64,000 nucleotides of DNA, taken from the NCBI GenBank assembly GCA_041393535.1, contig JAWKJY010000006.1, positions 186,001-250,000 of the forward strand, in the 5' to 3' direction. Shown piece after piece: positions 54,431 through 60,780 of this stretch. The stretch comes from JAWKJY01 sp041393535. Lineage in GTDB: Bacteria > Actinomycetota > Thermoleophilia > Gaiellales > Gaiellaceae. The notes beneath the pieces are model-generated. The model saw only the letters and a list, made by a program, of their open reading frames with translations, was not told the origin of the DNA and made no database searches. Both the position numbers and the translations under genes were made by a program. How positions within the stretch are numbered: the stretch's first letter is position 1; each line of letters starts with the position of its first letter.

Positions 54431-54676
54431 CTACCGCGACACGCGCCGGCCCAGCACCGGCGGGTGCTCACCGGCGAGCAGGTACGAGAGCTCCTCCGTC
54501 CCGATCGGGCCGAGGTGCACGAACGTCTTCCTCAACACGCCCTGCGAGAAGACGAGCTCGAGCCGGCGCTCGCCGACGTCGAGGCCGAGCCGCTCCGCGA
54601 GCAGCTCCGCCTGCACCTGCCACGGAACGTCCGCGAGCCGCTCCCGCCACGGATCCAGCGTTGCCGCCATAGCCAA
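54431..54676 (-). CDS. Small hypothetical phage protein
   Basis: 81 residues: LADVPWQVQAELLAERLGLD, then RRLELVFSQGVLRKTFVHLG and EELSYLLAGEHPPVL. It begins the leftward series of small genes that leads to the late operon. Its start is 63 bases from the divergent membrane-protein gene. Function unknown. Confidence 0.55.
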   Translation of the reverse strand: MAMAATLDPWRERLADVPWQVQAELLAERLGLDVGERRLELVFSQGVLRKTFVHLGPIGTEELSYLLAGEHPPVLGRRVSR

Positions 54677-54739
54677 CAGCCTACGGGACGGCTTGCCAGG
54701 CCGTCAGGGGCCGCCGGCTCACGCGGTAGGCTCAGCAGG

Positions 54740-55300
54740 GTGTCCCTTGCGCAGGCATGGCCGATCATCGCTCAGCTGTGGGCCCCTGGGCCGGACGACG
54801 CCCCACCCAACGTGAAGGTGCCCGTGGTCCCGGAGCGGGCGGAGGCCATCACGGCCGCGCTCGCCGAGATCCGCGCACGCTTCGACCGGCAGGCATCGAC
54901 GCTCGCCACGCTCGACACGAAGGCCGCGCAAGTGCTCGGCGCCGCGAGCATCGTCACGGGCCTCGCCGGCCTTGCCACGACCGGGAGCGCCTCGTCAGGC
55001 GTCGTCGGATTGCTGGCCGCCGCAGCCGTCTCCTATGCCGCCGCGGCGCTCGCGTCGATTCGCGCAGCCTGGCCTCGCAAGCAAGGCGTCGGGAGCCGGC
55101 CGTCGTCGGCGCTCGAGCTCGCGTCCGGTTACAGCGCCGCGGCGACCGAGTGGTCGATCGCGCACCGGCTGGCCGCCGACATCGACCACAACCGCAAGCT
55201 CGCAGACTTCAAGGCCGACCTCGTTCGCATCGCCCAGGTCGCGCTGGCGCTCGAGACCGCGCTGCTCGCGGTCGCAATCCTCGTCGCCCGAACCTCATGA
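54740..55300 (+). CDS. Three-helix membrane protein, Pycsar/SLATT-like layout
   Basis: 186 residues from GTG 54740. A helical part with RFDRQASTLATLDTKAAQVL runs into a membrane helix pair (AASIVTGLAGLATTG; VVGLLAAAAVSYAAAALASI), then a soluble segment, then a last helix, VALALETALLAVAILVA. The DTKAA...L motif before the first helix and the late third helix recall membrane effectors of cyclic-nucleotide defence systems (PycTM, SLATT). No cyclase gene is adjacent. It is on the opposite strand to all neighbours, as morons often are. Confidence 0.6.
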   Translation: MSLAQAWPIIAQLWAPGPDDAPPNVKVPVVPERAEAITAALAEIRARFDRQASTLATLDTKAAQVLGAASIVTGLAGLATTGSASSGVVGLLAAAAVSYAAAALASIRAAWPRKQGVGSRPSSALELASGYSAAATEWSIAHRLAADIDHNRKLADFKADLVRIAQVALALETALLAVAILVARTS

Positions 55301-55393
55301 CGGCCGCGGCGGTCGCGGCGGCTCCGGCCTCGGGCCCCTGATCTCCCAGTCAGGCGGCTGGTCAGGAGGCTGCTCCAAGCGGCTGCGTCGCAT
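55295..55393 (-). CDS. 32-residue proline-rich peptide, copy B of a tandem pair
   Basis: ATG 55393 to TGA 55295. It reads MRRSRLEQPPDQPPDWEIRG and continues PRPEPPRPPRPS. Its core LEQPPDQPPDWEI is identical to that of the next gene upstream, with synonymous DNA differences, so the peptide has been conserved after duplication. Its stop overlaps the end of the convergent membrane-protein gene. No named family. Confidence 0.6.
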   Translation of the reverse strand: MRRSRLEQPPDQPPDWEIRGPRPEPPRPPRPS

Positions 55394-55398
55394 GCGGC

Positions 55399-55506
55399 TC
55401 ACCCGCCCCGCCGCGGCGCGTGCGAGGGCCGAGGTCGCGGCTGAGGCGGCTTGGGCCCCTTGATCTCCCAGTCAGGCGGCTGATCTGGTGGCTGCTCCAG
55501 ACGCAT
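55399..55506 (-). CDS. 35-residue proline-rich peptide, copy A of a tandem pair
   Basis: ATG 55506 overlaps the HNH stop (TAATG), and the peptide ends at TGA 55399, six bases from copy B. It reads MRLEQPPDQPPDWEIKGPKP and continues with a Pro/Arg-rich tail. The shared core LEQPPDQPPDWEI and the tight coupling to an HNH gene argue for a real, translated gene. It might bind a protein partner through its polyproline segments. Confidence 0.62.
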   Translation of the reverse strand: MRLEQPPDQPPDWEIKGPKPPQPRPRPSHAPRRGG

Positions 55507-55751
55507 TACGCCGCCCGCCCGTAACTCGCCGTCCGCCGATGGCAGGCGACGCAGAGTACCTCGCAGTTCGCGAGCGTGTCCGCCCCGCCGACGGCCTCGG
55601 CTCGGCGGTGGTGGAAGTGCGTCAGGCCCACGAGCAGCGGGCTCGAGCACCTGCCCGGCCAGCCTCCATGCAGGCAGAGCCCGCGCTGGCACTCGCAGCG
55701 TCCGCGCGCACGCGCGAACGCCGCCAACTTCACCTCGCTAGAGAACGGCAC
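55506..55751 (-). CDS. Small HNH endonuclease
   Basis: 81 residues: VKLAAFARARGRCECQRGLC and LVGLTHFHHRRAEAVGGADT, then NCEVLCVACHRRTASYGRAA. The histidine pair in THFHH and the cysteine pairs give a compact HNH fold. It is the first gene of a coupled set with the two proline-rich peptides. It is a second HNH gene, distinct from the one by the terminase. Confidence 0.75.
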   Translation of the reverse strand: MPFSSEVKLAAFARARGRCECQRGLCLHGGWPGRCSSPLLVGLTHFHHRRAEAVGGADTLANCEVLCVACHRRTASYGRAA

Positions 55752-55754
55752 CTC

Positions 55755-55880
55755 TCACCTCCGTGCGTCGATGTCTGGCTCGTCGTCGGGACCGCCCGCT
55801 GCTGACGGGCCTCTCGGTTCGCGACGATCGCCACGAGGGAGGATGACGACGGTGTCGGACGACAGCCGACGCGGCTGCAT
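55755..55880 (-). CDS. 41-residue hypothetical peptide
   Basis: From ATG 55880: MQPRRLSSDTVVILPRGDRR then a Gly/Pro/Asp-rich tail. It ends four bases before the HNH gene. No ribosome-binding site is obvious. Weakly supported. Confidence 0.3.
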   Translation of the reverse strand: MQPRRLSSDTVVILPRGDRREPRGPSAAGGPDDEPDIDARR

Positions 55881-55930
55881 AGGATGCGGCGGGCACCACG
55901 GCGCTGAGCGCCGCAAGGCTCCCGTCGATG

Positions 55931-56173
55931 TCAGATGGCCCGGGCTGCTGACCCGGGCCATCGTGTTCTCGGGCTCAGCTCGCCTGCGCGCGGCGGGGGG
56001 GGGGGGGGGGCGGCGGGGGGCGGCACCGTCTCGTGGTTCAAGCCCGCCGCGGCGGCCAGCTGACGCAGCGACGCACCGCCGGCCGCGGCCTCGGCGATCG
56101 CCGCCTCCAGCTGGTCGCGCAGGTCGCGCGCGGCCTTCGCCAGGTCCTCTACCCGTGCAAGGTCAGCAGGCAT
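55931..56173 (-). CDS. Small HTH DNA-binding protein with a proline run
   Basis: 80 residues. The N-terminal part is a helix VEDLAKAARDLRDQLEAAIA followed by a helix-turn-helix ASLRQLAAAAGLNHETV. The gene then enters a G16 tract (plus strand) that gives consecutive prolines and a divergent tail to 55931. The true C terminus depends on the tract length. The ATG lies 7 bases from a -10 box, so the mRNA may be leaderless. Probably the local regulator of the divergent promoter pair. Confidence 0.6.
   Translation of the reverse strand: MPADLARVEDLAKAARDLRDQLEAAIAEAAAGGASLRQLAAAAGLNHETVPPPAAPPPPPPRAGELSPRTRWPGSAARAI
55934..55962. terminator. 11-bp perfect hairpin at the end of the HTH gene
   Basis: GATGGCCCGGG (55934-55944), 7-base loop, CCCGGGCCATC (55952-55962). 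It overlaps the last codons of the small HTH gene and could end its transcript before the HNH and peptide genes. No T tract follows. Confidence 0.5.
55995..56010. repeat. 16-base G homopolymer
   Basis: Sixteen consecutive G on the plus strand, followed after four bases by six more. It lies inside the coding part of the small HTH gene (proline codons on the minus strand). Its length makes slippage during replication or sequencing very likely, so the downstream reading frame is uncertain. G-quadruplex formation is also possible. Confidence 0.9.
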
Positions 56174-56179
56174 GTCCGC

Positions 56180-56208
56180 ACTCTAGACGGTGTCTAAGAA
56201 CTTGACAA
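56180..56208 (-). promoter_or_regulatory. Leftward promoter of the small HTH gene, likely leaderless
   Basis: On the minus strand TTGTCA (56208-56203), 17 bases, TAGAGT (56185-56180). The expected start point falls at about 56173, the A of the ATG. The -35 shares bases with the rightward promoter. TAGAC and GTCTA half-sites (56184-56196) overlap the -10 region. Confidence 0.6.
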
Positions 56209-56230
56209 CTCTTCTGTGATCGTCTAGATT
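56202..56230 (+). promoter_or_regulatory. Rightward sigma-70-type promoter with operator repeats
   Basis: TTGACA (56202-56207), 17-base spacer, TAGATT (56225-56230), close to consensus and rare in this GC-rich sequence. GTCTA-GATTT-TAGAC (56222-56236) overlaps the -10, and TAGAC-GGT-GTCTA lies at 56184-56196, so a regulator could cover both promoters. It drives the HicA-like gene and its partner. Confidence 0.7.
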
Positions 56231-56263
56231 TTAGACAGAACGCGAGGGAGGAGACGAGCCGAG

Positions 56264-56479
56264 ATGGCAGACGACCTGAAGAAGCTCATCGCCCGGATCC
56301 GCAAGCAGGGCTACGTCGTCACCGACGAGGGGCGCCGCTACAAGGTGCGCAACCCTGAGACCGGCGGCACCATCTACACCCTCCCCAAGACACCGAGCGA
56401 TAGCCGGCGAGGCCTCAAGAACTGCGAGGCAGACCTTCGCCGGCTCGGCGTCCTGCCCCCCAAAGGAGAGGAGCGGTAA
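56264..56479 (+). CDS. HicA-like small protein
   Basis: 71 residues, with GAGGGAGGAG before the ATG. LKKLIARIRKQGYVVTDEGR, then TIYTLPKTPSDSRRGLKNCE and LRRLGV follow the double-stranded-RNA-binding-like pattern of HicA toxins (LP.TPSD...L...LRR.G). The usual catalytic histidine before the central strand is not seen: the place reads RRYKVRNP. It may therefore be an RNA-binding relative rather than an active mRNA interferase. Co-transcribed with the next gene. Confidence 0.6.
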   Translation: MADDLKKLIARIRKQGYVVTDEGRRYKVRNPETGGTIYTLPKTPSDSRRGLKNCEADLRRLGVLPPKGEER

Positions 56480-56480
56480 C

Positions 56481-56789
56481 GTGCCGACCACCATGCCCGA
56501 GTTCACCCTCCACGTCGAGACCGAGCCGACCGTCGACGAGGACGGCATGCTCCGCGTCGCCGACCGCCTCCACGAGCGGCCCGGGCCGCTCCTCGGCCCC
56601 TCGATCGGCCTCGTCAACGTCAGCGAGGAGCACGGCCGCCTCAGCGCGACCTTCCAGGTCGAGGCCGACACGATCTCGATCGCCACCGTCCTCGGCGTCG
56701 CCCAGTTCATGATCGCGCTCGAGAACGTCGACGTCGACGCCGACGTCGAGCTCATCGAAGCGCGCGCCGGCGGCCCCGACGACGACTAG
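56481..56789 (+). CDS. Hypothetical partner of the HicA-like protein
   Basis: 102 residues from GTG 56481, with AAAGGAGAGGAG upstream and one base after the HicA-like stop. It reads EFTLHVETEPTVDEDGMLRV, then RLSATFQVEADTISIATVLG and FMIALENVDVDADVELIEAR, an alpha/beta sandwich-like pattern with an acidic end. It does not look like a HicB antitoxin. Similar proteins follow HicA-like genes in other actinobacterial elements, as far as I recall. Function unknown. Confidence 0.55.
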   Translation: MPTTMPEFTLHVETEPTVDEDGMLRVADRLHERPGPLLGPSIGLVNVSEEHGRLSATFQVEADTISIATVLGVAQFMIALENVDVDADVELIEARAGGPDDD

Positions 56790-56815
56790 CCGCCGTTCCC
56801 TGATCTCGCACGCTC

Positions 56816-58108
56816 CTACGGCGGGGGCGGCTCAGACGCGTCGGGGGTTCGAGCGCGACGCAAGAAGCTGACCGCACGGAGCAACAAGCCAGCGTCCTCG
56901 ATGTCAGCCTCGCCGTCGTCGGGTCGACCGAACGTCCGGCGAGTGAAAATCACGCGCTCGATCTCGCGTTGATCGCTGCTCAACGGTGCGACGAAAGGAT
57001 CGAATGCGAGCAGATCAAGGGCGGTTGTCTGCGCGCGATGCTCCCGACGCCGGTGCACGGCCGACTGCGTCGCCGTATAACCGGCCAGCGCTGCGAGCAC
57101 GCCGCTTATCACCAGCTTCGACACGACCTCGATCACGCTCGGCGAGCCTGCCGTCACGACCAGGATCGGGGGCACGAGAGCCAGCCCGAGCGCGGCGGCC
57201 GTGACATAGCGCCAGATCTTCGCCTGCCTCCGTTCGCGTGCGGCCTCGGCCTCGTAATGCGCCCCGGTCACGGCGGCGGCCGCCGCTCCAGCGACCGCGT
57301 CGACTCGCGCGGCGACCTCATCGACCGCCACCTTACGAGCCTCGACCTCTTGGACGAGCATCTCGAGACGGCTCTGGACGGTCTCGGACGCCGACTTCAC
57401 TCGCTCGTCATGACGGGCCAGCAGCTCCGACCACTGCACGTCTCGCAACTCCTGGCCCTTGGCGAAGGCGGCGTCATGCTCCGCGCTGGCCGCCTCGATC
57501 TCCTCCCGAAGCGCCTCAGCTGCCGCTACCGCCTCAAGACGTTGCTGTTCGATGGCGTCCCGCGCCGCCTGAACGTCGGATAGGACCCCGTCAAGTTCGG
57601 CCCGCAGGTTCACCTGTGCCGCATCGGCCGCCTCAGCTACCTGCCTCACGGCCTGACCCGCACGCTGATCGAGCATCGTCGCGCTGCTCTCCACCCGGCC
57701 CTCGAGCTGCGAGGCCCTCGTTGCGAAGCGCGTCGCGGACGCGGAGACCCGTGCGGAGACCCTGCTGGCGAGCTCGTCAAGCCCTCCCGCTGGGCCGACG
57801 TACACGGCGAGCTCCAAGAGCCGGTTAGCCAGCTCCGCCGCAGCCGCTGGAGAGTCTTCGATCTGATCGCGGATTTGCCCGAGCACGCCAGAAACCTGCC
57901 CCGGTGTCGACGAGTGAGTCAGCTGACTGTCAGCCGCCTGAAGCTTCACCGCCACGTACTCAACGACCCGACCAAGACGGGCCAGGTCCGGCTTCATCTC
58001 CTCGGGCGCAGCGCCAAGGGCAGCCTGGATCATCCGCCCCGCGTCGGCGGCCGTCACCATGAGCGCCTCGAAGGCAGGGTCAGCTGCGAGGGGCTTTTCA
58101 GCAGCCAT
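56816..58108 (-). CDS. Large coiled-coil membrane protein
   Basis: 430 residues. Residues 1-300 are mostly helix and coiled coil (ATRASQLEGRVESSATMLDQ; EALREEIEAASAEHDAAFAK). A basic segment RERRQAKIWRYV leads into two membrane helices, VTAAALGLALVPPILVV and VVSKLVISGVLAALAGYTA, and then a 90-residue cytoplasmic tail. No enzyme motif is visible. Long sensor-like coiled coils with C-terminal membrane pairs occur in prophage-carried defence or exclusion genes. That role is only a suggestion. Confidence 0.6.
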   Translation of the reverse strand: MAAEKPLAADPAFEALMVTAADAGRMIQAALGAAPEEMKPDLARLGRVVEYVAVKLQAADSQLTHSSTPGQVSGVLGQIRDQIEDSPAAAAELANRLLELAVYVGPAGGLDELASRVSARVSASATRFATRASQLEGRVESSATMLDQRAGQAVRQVAEAADAAQVNLRAELDGVLSDVQAARDAIEQQRLEAVAAAEALREEIEAASAEHDAAFAKGQELRDVQWSELLARHDERVKSASETVQSRLEMLVQEVEARKVAVDEVAARVDAVAGAAAAAVTGAHYEAEAARERRQAKIWRYVTAAALGLALVPPILVVTAGSPSVIEVVSKLVISGVLAALAGYTATQSAVHRRREHRAQTTALDLLAFDPFVAPLSSDQREIERVIFTRRTFGRPDDGEADIEDAGLLLRAVSFLRRARTPDASEPPPP

Positions 58109-58189
58109 TCCTGCACCACCCTCGCGCCTGCGTTCGTCGCCGATCGTCGACTCCGCGGCCTGTGCTGGAGCCCGACTCCCGTCTCCTTC

Positions 58190-58603
58190 TCATCCGAACG
58201 TGGCGCGCGTGAGGTCGTACGACACGTACGAGCCCGACTGGAAAAACGACACGGTGTAGTCCTCCGACCCGCCCGAGAACACCTGCCGGATCACCGGCAG
58301 CACGGTGTCGAAGATCGTCGCCTCGCTCATGACCGAGATCGCCTGGACGGCGCCCTGGTTCGCCGTGCTCACCTGCACGATCAGGTCGTCGCGCTGAGCG
58401 GTCATCGCCTCGAGCTGCCGCGACAGCTCGAGAGCGTCGGCCCGGGCGGCCTTCAGGTTCGTCTTCAGCGTCTTCACCTGCGCCTGCAGCTTCGCGATCC
58501 GCTGCTGAGGCGTCGGCGCGGCAAGCACCGCGGGGGCCGCCACGCCCTGAACCGCGAGCGCAGCCGCCGTCACCGCGATCACGCCGGTCATCACCCGCCG
58601 CAT
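58190..58603 (-). CDS. Secreted protein with coiled coil
   Basis: 137 residues from ATG 58603. A signal peptide (VIAVTAAALAVQGVAAPAVL, then AAP) is followed by a coiled coil RIAKLQAQVKTLKTNLKAA and a C-terminal domain ending FFQSGSYVSYDLTRATFG. It is probably exported by Sec. It is coupled to the upstream membrane-protein gene, with 15 bases between them. Such secreted proteins in prophages may alter the lysogen surface. Confidence 0.65.
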   Translation of the reverse strand: MRRVMTGVIAVTAAALAVQGVAAPAVLAAPTPQQRIAKLQAQVKTLKTNLKAARADALELSRQLEAMTAQRDDLIVQVSTANQGAVQAISVMSEATIFDTVLPVIRQVFSGGSEDYTVSFFQSGSYVSYDLTRATFG

Positions 58604-58617
58604 GCCCGCCACTCCTC

Positions 58618-59073
58618 TCACCGGTCCCCGGCCAGCCACTGCGCGTTGTCCGTGCGCGCCTGTCGCTCGGCCTCGGTGGGCCCGTACAGCCGCCGGAGCT
58701 CCTCGAGCTCGATCCGCTCGATCTCCGACAGCTCTCTGCGCGGCTGCTGCTCGCCGAGGCGCTTGCGGCGCCCGAACGCGACGAGGCCGGCGAGCAGGAA
58801 GAGCGGGCCCGAGAGGATCCAGAAGAGCCCGCAGGTGACGAACCCGAGCACGCCGGCGAGGACGAGGACGAGCCAGCCGCGCCGCCACGCGCTGACGGAG
58901 GCGGTCAGGCCGACCACGGCGATCGCGAACGTCGCGATCCCGAGCCCGACGACGGTGCCGCCCCCGTCCTCGCCCAGGCCGGAGGCCGCACCCCCGATCG
59001 TGATCTCCAGGATCCCGGCCAGCAGGCCGAGCACGCCCGCGATGATCCCGAACGTCTTGACCGTGGTGCCCAT
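58618..59073 (-). CDS. Four-helix membrane protein
   Basis: 151 residues, with AAGGAGG upstream. Hydrophobic segments: TFGIIAGVLGLLAGILEITI, VVGLGIATFAIAVVGLTASV, WLVLVLAGVLGFVTCGLFWI and GPLFLLAGLVAFG. A charged tail follows (IERIELEELRRLYGPTEAER). Resembles small actinobacterial four-helix proteins of unknown role. In one transcript with the secreted coiled-coil protein. Confidence 0.65.
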   Translation of the reverse strand: MGTTVKTFGIIAGVLGLLAGILEITIGGAASGLGEDGGGTVVGLGIATFAIAVVGLTASVSAWRRGWLVLVLAGVLGFVTCGLFWILSGPLFLLAGLVAFGRRKRLGEQQPRRELSEIERIELEELRRLYGPTEAERQARTDNAQWLAGDR

Positions 59074-59338
59074 CTCCGCCGCCTCCTTCTCGCGCGCCGA
59101 GCCGCCCCTCGCACGAGGGGCCTCTGCAAGAAGTGATGCTCCAGAAGGGCTCCCGTCTTTACTCCCCGGAACGACGTAGCCGACCTACGTCCGATCGGTG
59201 ACGCGCCGCCTGGCGGCGTCTGGGAGAATCGCGGGACGAGGGACGGTCCGCGGCCGCGGCTGCCGCCCCCGGAGATCCTGCGTCGGCCCGGGGGGCGGGG
59301 CCTCGTGCCGGCGGGCACCGCGCGGAGGACAGCAGGGA

Positions 59339-59599
59339 ATGCGCGACCGAATCGGCCAGGGCGACCGGCTCGAAGAGGACGACCTCGCCGAACGCGCAGC
59401 GCGTCTGCTCGAGGAGTCGCTTACGCTGGCCCAGCTTGCCCGCGAGCGCGCCGTCGAGGCGCTCCTGATCCAGGACGCTGCGCAGCTCGCCGCTGACCTT
59501 CGGCAATCAGCTCGTCGGTCTCGGCCAGCACACGTTCGAGCTCTCCCCGCAGATACCGGACCCGATCCCACGGATCCACCCCTCCTGCGCCCGCACTAG
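59339..59599 (+). CDS. Small helical hypothetical protein (overlaps an antisense gene)
   Basis: 86 residues with GGAGGA 10 bases before the ATG: MRDRIGQGDRLEEDDLAERA then AQLARERAVEALLIQDAAQL. Third positions are GC-rich as in real genes. Its 3' half overlaps the end of a minus-strand gene, so one of the two may be shorter than drawn. Function unknown. Confidence 0.4.
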   Translation: MRDRIGQGDRLEEDDLAERAARLLEESLTLAQLARERAVEALLIQDAAQLAADLRQSARRSRPAHVRALPADTGPDPTDPPLLRPH

Positions 59600-59827
59600 C
59601 GTCGCCCTCCTCGGCGGCTGCTTCGCGGTCATCGGGGTGTCGCAGCCAGCCGACGTACTCGAGCAGCTTGATCGTGCCCTCGTAGTCCGCGGCGTTCTTG
59701 CTGCGCCAGCGCGCGACCCTCTGGCTCCGGTAATCGCCGCTGAGCCCGATCGCCTTCGCAAGCTCGAGGTTGAGGTCGATCCGAGCTTCGCGAACGCGGC
59801 CTCGATCAGGCGGTCGAACTCAAGCAC
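59420..59827 (-). CDS. Cro-like or regulatory protein of the immunity region (one frameshift)
   Basis: From GTG 59827: VLEFDRLIEAAFAKL, then after a one-base restoration near 59779-59786 IDLNLELAKAIGLSGDYRSQ, VARWRSKNAADYEGTIKLLE and WDRVRYLRGELERVLAETDE, with the stop at 59420. The middle looks like a helix-turn-helix (LAKAIGLSGDYRSQRVARW). It is divergent from the XRE repressor across the palindromic operator, where a Cro-type gene is expected. Confidence 0.5.
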
Positions 59828-59872
59828 CGGCCCAACCTACGAGGCCGCGATCGTCTCTTCTACGACGCCTGT

Positions 59873-59901
59873 CTGACACTTCATAAATGAAGTGTCATAG
59901 T
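59873..59901 (+). promoter_or_regulatory. Repressor promoter containing a 24-bp perfect palindrome
   Basis: TGACACTTCAT (59874-59884), AA, ATGAAGTGTCA (59887-59897) are exact inverted arms. They fill the spacer of a promoter with CTGACA (59873-59878), 17 bases, CATAGT (59896-59901), which would start near the repressor ATG at 59910. A bound dimer would block this promoter and the divergent one. Confidence 0.7.
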
Positions 59902-59909
59902 TGCCGACC

Positions 59910-60386
59910 ATGAGACTCCGAGCGCACGCGATCACGGAGGCCAGAGGCGACATGCCGATGGCCGAGCTGGCGCGCCGCATCGCGAAGCACGACTCGTTCC
60001 ACCTCGGCACGACGGGGGCGCAGCAGATCCGGCGGTGGGAGGCCGGGCAGCGTCCGCGTTACGAGGCGGAGACGATCGCGGCGATCGCGGTCGTGACTGG
60101 CAGGCCGATCTCGTTCTTCTACGAGACCGGGGACGAGAGAGGCGGGGCCGCCTCCGACGATGAGGAGGCGGCCCAGGTGTCGGTGACGACCGTGACCACG
60201 ACGTACACGGGCCGGGCCGACCTGATCGCGGACCTGATCGCTCAGGCTCAGGGGGCGGTTGGCGGCAGCCACGGCGAGGCGCGCGGGAGCCGACCGAGCG
60301 CGTCGTACATCGCGGAGCCCAGGGGGACGACCGTCTCCGCGGGCGCCGTGGCTGCCGCGAGCACGCCCCGGGGAGGTATGCGGTGA
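59910..60386 (+). CDS. XRE-family phage repressor
   Basis: 158 residues from ATG 59910. The helix-turn-helix is MPMAELARRIAKHDSFHLGT and TGAQQIRRWEAGQRPRYEAE with IAAIAVVTGRPISFFYE. The C-terminal half is Ala/Thr/Gly-rich and may mediate dimer contacts. It follows the palindromic site immediately and overlaps the next gene (ATGCGGTGAG). It is the best candidate for the lysogeny repressor. Confidence 0.78.
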   Translation: MRLRAHAITEARGDMPMAELARRIAKHDSFHLGTTGAQQIRRWEAGQRPRYEAETIAAIAVVTGRPISFFYETGDERGGAASDDEEAAQVSVTTVTTTYTGRADLIADLIAQAQGAVGGSHGEARGSRPSASYIAEPRGTTVSAGAVAAASTPRGGMR

Positions 60387-60763
60387 GTGACGAGCCTCGC
60401 GGGCGCCAGGCTCTCGAGCTGGACGCCGATCAGCGGGAGCGGCTGCGGGCGTTCCGCGCGGACGGTCTTCTCTGGCTCGTGAACACCGCGCTGCTGCACC
60501 CGCGCGGCTTGGGGCTCTCGGTGCACCTGGACGACGGCGATCCTGACGCTCCTCCGATCGGGCTGTCGGTCGTCGCACGCGACGAGCCGTGGATCTTCGA
60601 GCCGGGCCAGCAGCACGACGTGCTCGATCGGTACGAGTCTGCTGAGGCGCGCCGCGAGCTGCGATGGGCTGCGGCTCTCCGCTCGCCCGGGGCTCGGGTG
60701 GTCGAGCCGGCCGAGCCTGACGGTGAGGGCTGGGACGACGGCGGTGAGGAGCAGCAGTTCTGA
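60383..60763 (+). CDS. Hypothetical phage protein
   Basis: 126 residues from GTG 60383, overlapping the repressor stop: LRAFRADGLLWLVNTALLHP, then GLSVHLDDGDPDAPPIGLSV and ARDEPWIFEPGQQHDVLDRY, then an acidic tail. Similar proteins occur next to phage repressors in actinobacteria, as I recall. Function unknown. Confidence 0.6.
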   Translation: MSDEPRGRQALELDADQRERLRAFRADGLLWLVNTALLHPRGLGLSVHLDDGDPDAPPIGLSVVARDEPWIFEPGQQHDVLDRYESAEARRELRWAAALRSPGARVVEPAEPDGEGWDDGGEEQQF

Positions 60764-60780
60764 TGCGTCGGCCGCGGGTG

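Noticed and set aside
56264..56789. A classical HicAB toxin-antitoxin pair
   Set aside because: The second protein lacks HicB features and the first lacks the expected histidine, so only HicA-like is claimed.
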